From Tulasnella sp. 424 (taxonomy: Eukaryota; Basidiomycota; Agaricomycetes; Cantharellales; Tulasnellaceae): DNA of 64,000 bases. The notes under the pieces were generated by a model. The model had not been told where the DNA came from, ran no database searches, and saw nothing but the letters and a program-made list of their open reading frames with translations. Made by a program: the position numbers and the translations under genes. The DNA lies in contig WSUB01000094.1 of NCBI GenBank assembly GCA_019633425.1, positions 62,001-126,000 of the forward strand. The letters run 5' to 3'. Positions 43,641-55,789 of this stretch are shown in pieces (position 1 is the first letter of the stretch; the number at the start of each line of letters is the position of its first letter).

Positions 43641-46560
43641 TCACCACGCAGCATCCGGATCGTCACCCGCATCGTAATTTTCCGCCACGTGGTAATTGTC
43701 CGGACCCGAGTCGCCCGGCCCTTTTCCATCGCCTCCTGCTGCCACGTTGCCATCGGTCGCCTGAATGGGCATCTCAGTGTCTTCATCGAGATTATCCATG
43801 CTTCCTCCAGCACCAGGACCCGTGTCGGACGATCCAGACGCTGCGTTGTCAACCTGCCAGGCGACGGTTACCGGCCCTGCTCCTGGAATAATTGTTCCCT
43901 TTGAAAGTGCCTGATGAGAGAAATATGCAAAAGTGCCGCACGGTAAAGGAGAAACCTTGGATAAGCGTCTTGGAAAAAGGCGCAGGGCCGACCCATGGGA
44001 ATGCCGTTCTGCAGACAGTTCGGAAGACGCACCATTTCTGCGCCTGCTCGGGACTTAAATAACACCACAACATCGCCAGCCGGCCCGGTCGTCGAGATAT
44101 TGTCTACGTCTCCTATGGCCTAATTGTAGTAATAGGACCGGATCGATGTGCAATAATCGGGCAGGGTGACCGAGAAGTGGCGAATATCGTCGTGCAAGAA
44201 GTGTGAGGGGCGACGTGAGGCAAACAACAGAAGTGCTCTGTGCTCACCTGAAACCATTGCTTGACAGAATCAATTTTCTCCGGGTCAGCGCCTGCGCTTC
44301 CGAGCTTCACCAGCAGCTTTCTCGGCCTGAGATCGAGCTTCATATTGGGACCCCCGCCTCTGAAGCCTGCTCCTGGCCCCCCGCCTCGAGCTCTCGGTGC
44401 GAAAAACGATCCCCGACCCCTCCCCCGACCCCGGCCACGTCCGCGAGGGGTAAATCCTCGGAACGATGAAGATGCGTGCGGAGGGGCAGACTGCTGAGCT
44501 CCAGCTTCGGGATTCATCGGATCGATTCCAAGACTTGATGCCTAAATGGCGATCAGAAATTTCCGTTGAGCAAAGTTCGCGGAGTACTGTACTTCGAAAA
44601 GGTAGAACCGTCTTACCTCGGCGCGGAGTGATGCAAGACGAGCCTTGAGAGCTTCATAATTGTTATCAGCACTATTGTTGGCATCACCGCCGGACTCCTC
44701 CAGTGCGCTGGTTCCCGAGCGAGTTTCCAACTCTTTGTCCAAACGGTCTCTCTCGGCAGCCGCCGGGTCTGTCGGCGTTACCGAGGAAGAAGATGCAGGC
44801 GCAACTGTCGCAGGGAGCGGTTCCGCCGACATAGGTTTGCTCAGGTCTTTGTCTAATTGTCGGAGCTTTACGATGATCTCCTTCTTCCGTTCTGGCGTCG
44901 CCGTGGAAGCCTCTTCCAGGAGCTTCTTCTGCTCATCGAGCTTCGATCGCCGACTCGCCGCTATAGAGTCTGTGGATGTCGCTGTTGACAGTATTCCGGA
45001 AGTACTTGGCTTACTTGAAGCGTTGAATACCACCGACGAAGACGGTTTCGCCGTATTTGTCTTGTCGAAGGACGTTGGGTCGTTTGCGATGACCTTGGCA
45101 CCAGCAGCTCCCCCGTAGACTGGGTTATGCCAGAATACTTTAGCGAACTTGTTCCCCCAAGGAGCATCTTGAGACCGTATCGCCGCATTCGCCTCTTTAT
45201 GATCTGAGAACGTGACCAGCGCCTGCTTTCCCCTTCGGTTTAATAGCACCTTGGAAATAGTTCCAAACCTCTGGAACCACTCCGTTACGCCCTCCTCCGA
45301 CAGGTTCGCTGGAGGAATCTTGTCAACTACGATCGTGGTCACGCCAGCATGTTTAGGGGGGCCGCCTCTCCTGCGCCCAGCACCTTCCGCGCCGCTGTAT
45401 GAAGCGACCCCGTTTCTCATCGCAACACCGTTCGCCATTGAATGAGACGAGCCAGAAGCACCGTTAAGACCGGACGGTCCAGCTCCAGGTGGTGGTCCAT
45501 CCATCTCCACGCCAACCATCGCATCGCCTGACTGTGCATCGGGTCCGCCAACAACGGGTATTGGCTGTTGGTCTGGCGTCACATCCACCATATCTGCGTC
45601 ACGATCCAAGTTCGTCCGACGACCGCCCCTCCCGCCTCCGTCAAAGTTGCCCATGCCTTGCCCCATCATGAAAGACATGGCGAGGTCCGGAGGCATCATC
45701 ATGCCCATAGGGAAAGCCGCAGGGTTCATCATTCCGTTAGGAAGGAATGGCATGTTCGCGCCAACGATGGGATTGGGACCATGACTGTACTTGCAGAAAT
45801 CGCCCCGTCTGCAATGGCCCTTATCTATTCATTGCGAGCGTCAGCATATGTATTCGACTTTGAACGGTCGAGCAGCACGTACTGAAGAAGTCGTAGCAAA
45901 TCTTCACCGGCCCTCCACCGCTTGCTCCTGGCGGTCTTTGGCCAAACCCGCCCATCATGTTCGAACGTCGAGAGCCGTGCCCGGTTTGATCAAAGGTTTC
46001 AATTTGGTAGCTCGACGGTGCTGCTGTCGATACGTCTTGGTCGATATCCATCCTTTGCCTTGTCGAACGCCGTGCCGCGTCCGTATCCCGTTCGTCGGTT
46101 GATTCCAGACTTCGCTTTCGACTTCGCGGTTGAGAAGGAGGTTGGCCAGGGGTGCTATGACGGGTGGAAATACGGGAGGGGAAGGTGGACGCGGGTACAT
46201 TGAGAGTCGAAGGTCCAGCAGGGCCAGAACTTGCAAGGTACGACTTGTTTTGCACGGTCGAAAGGAGGAGGGAAACGAATTTGGGGGTTTCTGACAAAGA
46301 GCTATAAATCCCGTCTGCGTGGAGCATATCAGCTTGAAGATACCGACCTTGTATAAATTCCTTTAGTTGGTCCTCCACGAAGGCATGGAGCGCCTCCATG
46401 TTCGAAATTTCTGATATTTCATTCTTCAACACTGCAATAATGTATTCTGCCAGAGTGTTTGGGTCTGCATCACATCTGACAGAGATGGTACAAAGGGTCA
46501 GAAGGAAGGTGTGTAACTCGATGTTGCGGTGAGGCTCACATTGGTTCGAGCGTCGTAACA
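43641..46560 (-). CDS. RBM26/27-like RNA-binding protein (Rmn1 type)
   Basis: A nuclear RNA-binding protein; S. pombe Rmn1 and human RBM26/27 work with exosome-targeting complexes. The N-terminal PWI-like helical domain is CDADPNTLAEYIIAVLKNE and QLKEFIQ. After a disordered, basic stretch (SRKRSLESTDERDTDAARR) comes a CCCH-type zinc finger split by an intron (KICYDFF | ...C...H before GPNPIVGANMP). A Met/Pro/Gly-rich segment leads to an RRM (TTIVVDKIPPANLSEEGVTE, ISKVLLNRRGKQALVTF, AKVFWHNP). Then come a coiled coil (SKLDEQKKLLEEASTATPER), an RGG/GRG region, a second RRM-like unit (RKLLVKLGSAGADPEKIDSV, VVLFKSRAGAE, ALSKGTIIPGAGPVTVAW) and an acidic tail ending DDPDAAW, TGA at 43641. The first exon is not clear; the frame is open to about 46560 and the start codon may lie further upstream. 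Confidence 0.83.
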
Positions 46561-46569
46561 AGCCATGAC

Positions 46570-47175
46570 TGAAGCTGCTGCTCGCTTGGAATCTCCAAAT
46601 ACATTCCAGCCCAAGCTAGATTTGTCTTGTTTGAGTACGACTGTCAGTAGATGGTGCCAGTTGCTGTTCCTGGCGGTGGTTGGGAAAGGCGAAATAATCG
46701 TAGATTTGACTGCCAGCGATTGGTCAGCTTTCCCAGTGTTCTCCTGTTCATGCCCTACTGAGACAATCTCCCACATTCCTCATCAATCCCCTATTGGAAC
46801 TCTTATATAAGTATCGCGAACTGTAGATCGCCTTCTCAATGGGACGAGTACGACGATAGCCTGACAGCCAAGACTGGTTTGGAGGTTGGGAAATTCATTC
46901 GGTGACGTCGACGAGACGGTTGTGTAAGCTTTCCCATCGGCTTCTCCTCCCGCGGCCTGCTTGTGTCGCAGCAACTGTTGGCCTCCACATGAACGCGTCC
47001 ACATGGTCGTCTTAGTGCCAGAGTGCAGCGCCATGGCTTCGAACGGGCGTCTACGAGATGCTTTCGTGTTCTTTAGTCATCCTCCACTGGTGCGTGCATG
47101 CTGTAAGTCCTCAAAAAGCCGCCTCGAAACTCTGTATCCGACACCTCGCATCTCTCATTCACCAGAACTGCAAGG
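46570..47175. promoter_or_regulatory. Divergent intergenic region
   Basis: Separates the RBM26/27-like gene and the dehydratase gene. It may include the first exon of the former. TATATAAG at about 46804 could serve as a TATA element. Confidence 0.35.
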
Positions 47176-48614
47176 ATGGATCACTTATGGACAGAGACAC
47201 CACTTGTGTATTCCAAGTATGCATCTGATCGTTTGAATTGTGATGTCTACTTGAAGCTGGAGGTACCGTCCATTGTCTTGGAAACGGTCGGAATGATGTC
47301 CACCAACGCATTGTCCATCTCACAGAATCTGCAAAATATGCACTCATTCAAATACCGAGGCATATCAATGTTTGCTCAAGAGGCACTCAAGGCCCATGGG
47401 CCCTCGGCTCATCTTGTCGTGGCATCCGGTGGGGACCAGTCTGTCACGAATTAGGGGCTTTACTGACTCTTCCGTAACACTTGCAGGGGGCAATGCAGCG
47501 TACGCTGCGTGTGGCGTCGCCTTCGCTCTTCGGATGAAATGTACAGCGTTCGTCCCATTGAAGTCGGCCTCTGTCAAGCCGCTTCTAGAGGCCTACGGAG
47601 CAACAGTCCAGGTTGGCGGCGAGACCTTCCAAGAGGCCTTGAATAAGGCCAAGGAGGCTGTTGCCAGTGATCCAAGCGCGTGAGCCCTTCGTTGCATCGA
47701 GATATTGGAGATCACGAGCGTTGAGCATGCGCCTTTTTGCAGCGTTCTTGTGCCGGCGTACGACCACCCAACGCTATGGAGAGGGCACTCATCGCTCATC
47801 AAGGAAGTGTCTAAGCAACTCCCAAGCGCCAGTCCCAAACCAGATGCTATTGTATGCGCTGTGGGCGGAGGGGGACTCCTTGCTGGAATCATTCTAGGAT
47901 GCCAGGACGTTGGTTGGGACGAGGGTGAGACGGGTTTGGTCTCTCCGCGTCGGATTCATCCCATTAACTTAGCCCCAACGTTCTCCCGTAGTCCCAATAC
48001 TCGGAATGGAGACCCAGGGTTCCAATTGTTTTTACCAGAGCATGCTTGCGAACCGGACCGCGTCGCCTAACTCCTCTGCGCTCGGCAACTCCTCGGACAC
48101 CAGGCAAGATCAAGAGTATCAAGTGAAAGTCTCACATCTCCACCAACTGACTTCCAAGGCGCTCTGCCTGGGAGCGACTTCCCCAACTGCAGGTGCAGTG
48201 CGATTCGCTTTGGATCGGCGGGGTCCAGTGAACTGCATATGCACGACGGACGAGATGAGTATGAAAGCTGCAATAGACTATCTGAGTAAGCTCCTTTGCT
48301 GTCGAGCTGTGCATTCGGAATCATGCTGAAGATTCTGGTTTGAAATAGACGAACAAAAGCAGCTAGTTGAATTGGCTTGCGCAACCGCTTTAGTGCCAGC
48401 ATACGACGCTCGGATCCTCAAGTCCGTGGGCGTGCTGCAAGACTCCCAAGCCGGAGAAAATAAGCGACCTCTCGTCGTGTTCGTTGTTTGCGGAGGGGCC
48501 AATGTGAACCTCGATGACATGGTGGGTTACAGCCAGATACTGAAAGACTTCGAGAAGACTGGCAAGGATCCATATTCTGAGCCGTTCTGGTTGGACGGAG
48601 CAATTGTATCCTAG
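47176..48614 (+). CDS. L-serine/L-threonine dehydratase (PLP enzyme)
   Basis: Deaminates serine or threonine to the 2-oxo acid and ammonia. It starts MDHLWTETPLVYSKYASDRL. The PLP lysine is in MHSFKYRGISMFAQEALK, the substrate loop in ASGGNAAYAACGVAFALR (across a GT..AG intron) and the phosphate-binding loop in AVGGGGLLAGIILGCQ. Other family segments are AYGATVQVGGETFQEAL, VLVPAYDHPTLWRGHSSL, VPILGMETQGSNCFYQSMLA, LGATSPTAGAVRFALDRRGP and PLVVFVVCGGANVNLDDM. It ends near FWLDGAIVS. About seven introns. Around 48060-48165 the frame that joins smoothly to the next exon does not give the expected conserved text, so either a small intron was missed or the gene has a minor frame change there. Confidence 0.8.
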
Positions 48615-50845
48615 TACCAATAGATGAATGCTATCGGAATTACTCGTTTAATTACTTTCAACCTAAACCGAGGTCCCATGACCGGAATGGATTCGTTAGC
48701 GAAGAGGATTCGACCGGATCGAAGCAAAATGCGGTGGGGTGAGAGGGCGTCCGACAAGCTCAGTATTGAGACCACAAACTCAATACCAAAGCTTCTGGGA
48801 AGGAGTATTGGGGACACTCCATCTCACATCCCTCCCTTGACACTGCGAAGGAGAATAACCGCGGCTCAGTTGTATCAGATTGCAATTCAAAGACGGGCGT
48901 GCAGGAACTGTGGCCATTACACTCCTCTCATCGCACGGGCTCAATCTGTCTTCGGAGTATTCTGGACAAGGACTACGTATCTGACCCTGCGAGTAAGTCC
49001 GACCGGCGGGGCGTCCGGAGGGCAAGGCTACCGTTATTCGCCCCCAGTCGAGGAGATATCCGGATTCCGTGAGTGCCATTCTGAGAGCCGTCGGGAGGTC
49101 GGGAGGTTGGGACCCTGGGGCCTTGACTTCGTTATCAGGCATGAGCGTTATGAGCCGAGGATATCGGCGAGTAGAAGTCCCGACGATGTTCCATGAGCAT
49201 CACCGAGCAAATGGTCGGTACACACACCTGAGGAACATCATGTGAGACGAACGAATGGTACAGGTCGTCGGTGAAAGAGCCCATATTGCTGACCTGCCCA
49301 ATGGGAAAGGAAGCCGAGAATTGGCCTGGATGTAATGTGGAAGGGGAATCCATCAAGGACGCTTTGCATCATGCAGGGGCTTCAAAGACCGCCAAGAACG
49401 GGATATCAAGTTCTCTCATGTATGCGCACAGCTTCAAAGAAGCCAGGGCCAATGTACACTTCTGCAATATCGATGGAGCTTCCCAAACTCGGTGGTATCT
49501 CACGGGGATAACCCCCCCTGTAAGCTCTTGACGTCAATTAGGAGGACCAAGATAACCAACCTAGGTAACAAGTCCGATTTACCATGCGGCATAAAGTAAA
49601 TACAACGGCTCTAAGCTCCAAAATGGTCTCACCACGGACTCTGACAGCCCGTTAGAGACGGGGGACTGCAGGCGCAGGAGAACTTCTCGTGGTTTGTTCC
49701 GGTGGCACAGCTGACAAACGGCGGAAGACTTTTGCTCGATCTCCGCCTCCTCTCGCCTCACGAACGAGGTCCAAAAATGGGTATTTCGGTACCTGTTGGG
49801 GCAGCTTCAAACTTCGTTGTGCTCTCTCATTGCATGCACGCCTCTTGCCGAAATACTCGACCAGTCGCTGAAGGATAAAACGTAGATGCGGAACCCACAC
49901 GATGCAAGACCAGGCCCGAGCGGACCGAGCCCACGCTTCGCAGCACCGTTTACACAACATCCTCAAGAATTCGAACACGAATGACGCATTAGGAGAAAGC
50001 TGGCCATTATCTCTCTTCTAATCACAGTCTCGTGACGAGAGGCGTGCGATCGTGACCTCCGAACCAACCCGAATCATTGGTGGCTGACTGGGTAAAGATT
50101 CTACCAACCGGCGTTTACAACAATCGATTTGCCTAACATGGATAATAGGTAGGAGCGGTCAATTCCATCCTACCACAGCTCCAAATAGATCCCCAGTGAT
50201 TCTGCCATTTAGCCGATGCGTTCCGCTGGGGTGCAGCATGGTTTAGGTCAACCAAATCCGAATTCGGACATAGGCTTATGGTATTGTGGCTAAAATGGCT
50301 CGCACGGATACTTGGGATCTCGGGACCGTTTGCATCCGCTACTCTGAGAGCGCGCTATCCGCTATTTTCAGGTCGATCGAGGAGGATGATCCAGGGACCT
50401 CTGGCCTTTGTGGTGTCCTTGGCCTTACGCACACTGGGGCACCGCATGGGGATTGACTTCTTTCCACCAATCAGATTTCGTACCACAATCGGTCGAGCCG
50501 GAGGTAGAACTCCCCAAATCGGATCGCATACCGTTTGTGTGAAAATAAGCGGAAAACACTTGACCACCTTCACGGTTTCGTAGAAGATCCCCAGCGGCAC
50601 ACACTGCATCCGAAGCAGGACAGGGGAGCCAGGCCCACAAGCACAAGAAAGGAAAAGGTTCACCCCCAAACCTTTGACAAGAACGCACGAACTCGCGAAT
50701 GAAGCGTATTTGGCGTATTTAACCTCGGAGCCTGTCGACCTTGACAAATTCTCCAGGCAGAGCTCGGTTCCCCTCAGTTCTCCTTCCCTCCCCCCCGCAT
50801 TCCCCAGAGTCCCTCGATCACTTAACCGTCTCGAAAGCAGCTACT
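48615..50845. other. Gene-free interval, about 2.2 kb
   Basis: Short open frames on both strands without recognisable domains. No exon series with consistent splice signals was found. The last 100 nt are pyrimidine-rich and form the promoter and 5' UTR of the permease. Confidence 0.4.
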
Positions 50846-52776
50846 ATGGCCGGAGGAACTGTCACTCACGTTTCCGGGAACATCCTCGACCACCTACCCC
50901 CTCGCTCTATCATTGGACCTTTCGCCCTCGTCACGTCTTTATTCTTCCTCTGGGGATTTGCTTACGGTCTTCTTGGTATGTCAACGTCGACCTCATCGCT
51001 CTGGATGTCGACTGACGATACGGTTCCGCAGATGTCCTTAACGCGCACTTCCAAGAAGTGCTTGGCATCACGAAGCTTCAGTCTACCGGTCTTCAGGTCG
51101 CTTATTTCGGTGTCGGTTACTTTGCCTTCTCGCCCATCGCTGGAGAAATCCTCAGACGCAAAGGTTACAAGTTCACGATTATTATGGGTTTAAGCTGTAC
51201 GTCTGCTAGCCTTCCTTGCCTCGACTCCACAGTACTTATCGTTCCCAACCTTGTAGTATACTCCACCGGTGCTATTCTCTTCTGGCCCTGCGCAAAGCTC
51301 AGCACAAATGGAAACCACAGTGCTATCTTCGGTGGCTTCGTCATTTGCACGGCTGTCATGTACGTCTCATCTCATCTGGAGAAAGCTCCATTTTTGCTAA
51401 CAGTGACCCTCCTTACAATAGTGCATGCGGCTTGGCCTCCCTTGAAACCTCTGCCAACTCTTACATCACCGTCTTGCCGGGTTGCTCGCCCGAGGGGGCT
51501 GCCTTCCGTCTGCAGTTCTCCCAGTCTTTCAACGGTATCGCATCCTTCGCCGGCCCATTCATCGCATCCAAGTACTTCTTCTCTGGGAGCAATTCAGACA
51601 ACCTCAACAATGTCCAATGGGTCTACTTGGCTGTTGCTGGTACGTATTTCGAATTTCTCTTCATGGTTGATCCGTCAGAAAACTCATTTATTTTACTATC
51701 TACATAGGCATGGGTGTGACGATTGCCACGGCATTTGTCTTTATCAAGCTCCCAGAAACCTCCGAGGCCGAACTCGCGGAGCAATCCCGAAGGTCTGCTG
51801 CCATTGCAGGTACCAATGACCGCACCGCTGGACCCTTCTACAAGCAATACCGTGTCCTCTTCGGCTTCGCCGCTCAGTTCTTGTATGTTGGTGCTCAAGG
51901 TAAGGATGTTGCATTATTGATCCCTTGCGCAGAAACTAACCAGAACCCCCTCCTTAGTCAATGTCGCCACCTTCTTCATTAACTATGTACACGAGACTCT
52001 CGATTGGCCCAAGGCTAAGGCTTCCAACTTCTTGTCCTACAGTGTGAGTCCAATCTATCAACTCACCCCGCCCTCTAAAGTTAAACTCCCCTTTCACCCT
52101 CTACAGCTCATCATCTTCACCGTTTCTCGTTTCGTTGGCACCGCCATCCTGTCCTTCGTTGATGCTGAGCTGGTCGTTGGCATCTGGGCCACCATGTGCT
52201 GCCTACTCTCCGTCCTAGCCGCCAGCCTCAAGGGATCGTCTGCCATAGCTTGTCTCATGCTGATCTTCTTCTTCGAGGCTCCTCTCTTCCCTTGTGAGTG
52301 CAACTGACTTTGGTTGTGTGTGCGGTATAACTGAACGTTCCGGTCATATTCTTGCAGGCATCTACGTCGTATCCACTCAACGCATGGGCCAGCACACTCG
52401 TCGAGCTTCCGCTATCCTGATTGCGGCTGTTGGTGGTGGAGCTGTCTTCCCTCCCATCCAAGGTGCCATCGCCGATCACTACGGCACCCACCACAGTTAC
52501 GGCCTTGTTTCTCCCGCTTTCGCCTACATCGCCTGTTTCGGCTTCTACGTGAGTTGTCTTTGCAGCACTTCCTCGTTACCGGAGTTTCTAACCTCCTGTT
52601 TATATTTCCAGTTGTGGTGGCACCATGGAGCTAACTGGCGTCGCGCTTCCGAGCTCCCTGACTCCGCGCCTTCATCGTCGTCTGATGTCGAGCGGGCCTC
52701 CGTCAGCGATATGCAAAAAGGCGACGAAAAAGCCCTTGAGGACGTTCACGTCGACACGATCCCTCGACGTGTGTAA
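50846..52776 (+). CDS. FucP-type MFS sugar permease
   Basis: A proton-coupled sugar transporter of the plasma membrane, resembling L-fucose or glucose/galactose permeases. It starts MAGGTVTHVSGNILDHLPPR. About twelve membrane spans can be read, with FucP-family signatures: FFLWGFAYGLLDVLNAHFQ in the first span, QVAYFGVGYFAFSPIAGEIL, GCGLASLETSANSY-like text in the exon after 51420 (ACGLASLETSANSYITVLPG), RLQFSQSFNGIASFAGPFIA, QFLYVGAQVNVATFFINYVH, GTAILSFVDAELVVGIWATM and GGAVFPPIQGAIADHYGTHH. The C-terminus is acidic and cytosolic (SDVERASVSDMQKGDEKALE) and ends PRRV. About nine introns have GT..AG ends. The exact sugar cannot be told from sequence. Its last two exons are duplicated in decayed form at 54905. 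Confidence 0.88.
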
Positions 52777-53272
52777 TGAACACTCGTCACGCTTCCCTTC
52801 ACGTTTCTGAACGATTTCCATTTTCCTCGAGATACACGTGGTGATTAGATTCTGGCAGTGATTTTGTATAGACTTTTGTTGTTGTACGATGGTCTTTGAA
52901 CAAGTTGGTTCCTCATGAGACGTTTTGGATTCCTGATATTTGACGAAGCTCGAGGCCAACGGTCTGACAGAACTGATGGTGCTGTTTGTGTATTGCGCGG
53001 TGAATTCTCTCGAACGGCATTTCCTATTTATGGACCACCACAGCCCCGATGCTACGCCGGTCAACTGGACCAAACACAACGCCCCCAGTGTCAAGTTCCC
53101 TACAACCAGCATCCTTGCATCTCAACTGAATCCTCCTATACCTTGTGGCCATATGAGACCTGCACTAGGCGCAGCGTTGTCCAACCTCGGCATGAGGGAG
53201 AGAATCACAAGTGAACTGCTGCACATCCTGCTTGCATTGCAAGTAAGGGATTTTCAGGGGGACGAAAACCGT

Positions 53273-54771
53273 GATGCTCAACAGATCCGATTTTTTGTGT
53301 TCGTTTAGAGAAACCAAGGCCAAGCCGTTGGAACTCAGTAGTAGGGCGGTTGCTGTCTCCGAGGCCATTCGCTCCGCGGCAACGAGTCTGGCGTTGCTGA
53401 CTCGCAAGCGCTGGAACTCGGAACGCCTCATCAATCAGCCTCCGGACGAGGTTCTCATCCTCATATTCCACATGGTCCTCGATGACTTTCTGGAGGATAG
53501 CGAGCGTCGCATGTATTCCAGCTATCTCACCATACAGCAAACTCTCCGGAGCGTTTGTTCGCTCTGGCGCAACATCATCTCATCGTCGCGGAGCTTCTGG
53601 ACCACGCTATCCTGCCTAGACGTGGGGAGGAAGAGGTTCAAACTTGCGCTGAGCAAAGCCGAAGGGACGGGCTGTCGCGCAATCTGTAGACGTAGTCGTA
53701 TTGTTCGAAGTTTGTGGCCAAGGTCATTGGGAGTCCATCGACGTCCTTGGCGAACCTTGGATCCCTTTCGCGTCGCATCCGTTTCCGAACCTCCAGCCCT
53801 TCCGTATGTTCAGGGGAGACCAAGATTCCAAAACCAACGCCAATTTTCAAGATATCTTTCCCTGCCTCGTCGAGCTCCGGCGAGAAGGAATCGTTTTCCA
53901 AAATGTGGCGCCTATACACAACCTGCGAACTCTTACAGTACATGGAAATGGGCGGACATTGCATGCAGAAGCATTGACTCAATTGATTTTCAATTCACCA
54001 ATGTTAGAGCGAATGGAGGTCGTTGGGCTCTACCTGTAGATTGTGTCGGGTCGCCCCTTTCCCTCAGTCTCGGCTCTCAAACTGCGGAGGATTACAATGG
54101 AAAACGTCGGCCCGCACGACCAGTTAGCACGTTTTCTGAATCACCTCGAGCTTTTTCCAGACGCCTGCGTGGTGCTCACCTTAAAACAATTCTCGGAAAC
54201 GGATGGAGTGATCGCCCTCTTCGAGTACGCGAGGCACCGCATCGCAGTGGTCGAGGGGAATCCGGCTCTCCGCGTCGACTTGCGTCAGATCGCGCGACCT
54301 AGCCTTGAGCTCAGAGCATCGGGAAATCACATTCCTCTCAGGATAACCATAACAAGACGGAGGTGGCCAGACGCATGGATGGATTGTCGACGGATGCTCC
54401 AAAGTTGGAACTCAGTCGTTACGGGAGGCCGGATGCTAGAACTACGTCTTCAATCAACTGCATCCCTGGCTCATGAGGCAATACGAGTAATTAGTGTATG
54501 CCTCCCGCACGTTACCATCTTGGGGCTATGGGGATCCGAAGGGCCGAAAATGCTAGCAAAGCGCGGGTCTGATGGTCGATTGCCGTTCCCGCGTCTGTCC
54601 TGGTTACGAATCTATGGAGCGGTAGACGATGACAACCTGGTATGGTTGGCAGGTATCCGTAGGGCAAATAACCAAGTGAAAGCCATCGAATCGCTCCTCC
54701 TCGATGAAGTTCCAGAGCCCGGACGCCTCAGTCGGTTAAAGCATGTGTTTCCTTCTGTAGGGAGGACATAG
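53273..54771 (+). pseudogene. F-box-like gene copy 1, frameshift and nonsense
   Basis: It starts MLNRSDFLCSFRETKAKPLE and has an F-box (LINQPPDEVLILIFHMVLDD, then LRSVCSLWRNIISSSRSFW). Relative to copy 2 it lacks one T near 53699 and 16 nt near 53730, which shifts the frame after CRRSR. The frame is then open to TAG at 54037-54039, where copy 2 has TGG (Trp). Downstream of that stop another open stretch continues in the same register to 54771. The protein as a whole cannot be made, so this copy is most likely dead. Confidence 0.8.
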
Positions 54772-54904
54772 TACAGCACGATGATGTAGCCTTCCCTTGA
54801 TTTACTACTTCAGTCACTTTATCGATACAGCATGATCATATAAAAACATCTGTCCTCCTCTCCTATGCATCTGGTTCGGATTCTAGAGTGCGTTGGGCTA
54901 AGGT

Positions 54905-55243
54905 CTCACTGGTGGTGGAGCTGTCTTCCCGCCTATCCAAGGTGCCATCGCCGATCACTACGGCCGGCACCCACCACAGTTACGGTCTCGTTGTTTCGGC
55001 TTTCGCTTACATCGCTCACTTCGGCTTCTAGGTGAGTTGTCTTTGCCTCGCCCCCGACCTTACTACGGTTTGTAACCTCTGGTTTATATTTCCAGTTGTG
55101 GTGGCACCATGGAGCTAACTGGTGTCGCGCTTCCGACCTCCCTAACTCTACGCCCTCATCGTCGTCTGATGTCGAGCGGGCCTCCATCAGCGATATGCAA
55201 AAGGGCGACATTCACGTCGACACAATCCCTCGACGCGTGTAAT
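54905..55243 (+). pseudogene. Decayed duplicate of the sugar permease 3' exons
   Basis: Matches 52430-52776 including the intron. A 4-nt insertion (CACTACGGCCGGCACC against CACTACGGCACC) breaks the frame, and the Tyr codon at the exon end is TAG (CTTCTAGGTGAG). It also has an internal deletion before HVDTIPRRV. No promoter or earlier exons are present. Confidence 0.85.
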
Positions 55244-55789
55244 GAACACTCGTCGCGCTTCCCTTCACGTTTCTGAACGATTTTCATTTTCCTCGATATA
55301 TATGTGGTGATTAGATTCTGGCAATGATTTTGCATGGACTTCTGTTGTTGTACGGTGGTCACTGAACAAGATGGTCCCGACGAGTGGTTATGATTCCTGG
55401 ATGTTTGGTGAGGCTCGAGGCCAACGGTCTGAAAGAACTGACAGCGTTGCTTATGTATGAAAGTCCAGCGATCCTGCGCGGTAAATTTTCTCGAACGGCA
55501 TTTTTCATTTTATGTTTTTATGTACCACCACAGCCCCCGTAACTACTATGCCGTTCAACTGAACCAAACACGACGCCTCCAGCGTCAGTCCCCTCACCTT
55601 GCCACCACCACCCTCGCATCTCAACTGAAGCCGCCTATCACCTTGTGGTCATATGATACCTGTACCAGGCGCGGCGTTGCCCCACCTCGACACGAGGGAG
55701 AGAATTACAAGTGAACTGCTGCGCATCCTGCAGTTACATTGCAAGTAAGGTCGGATTGTATCTGGAGTCCAGGCGGACGGTAAACCGGG

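Noticed and set aside
49652..49978. A 108-codon Cys/Arg-rich minus-strand frame
   Set aside because: No recognisable motif, and it overlaps other random frames in a gene-free interval.
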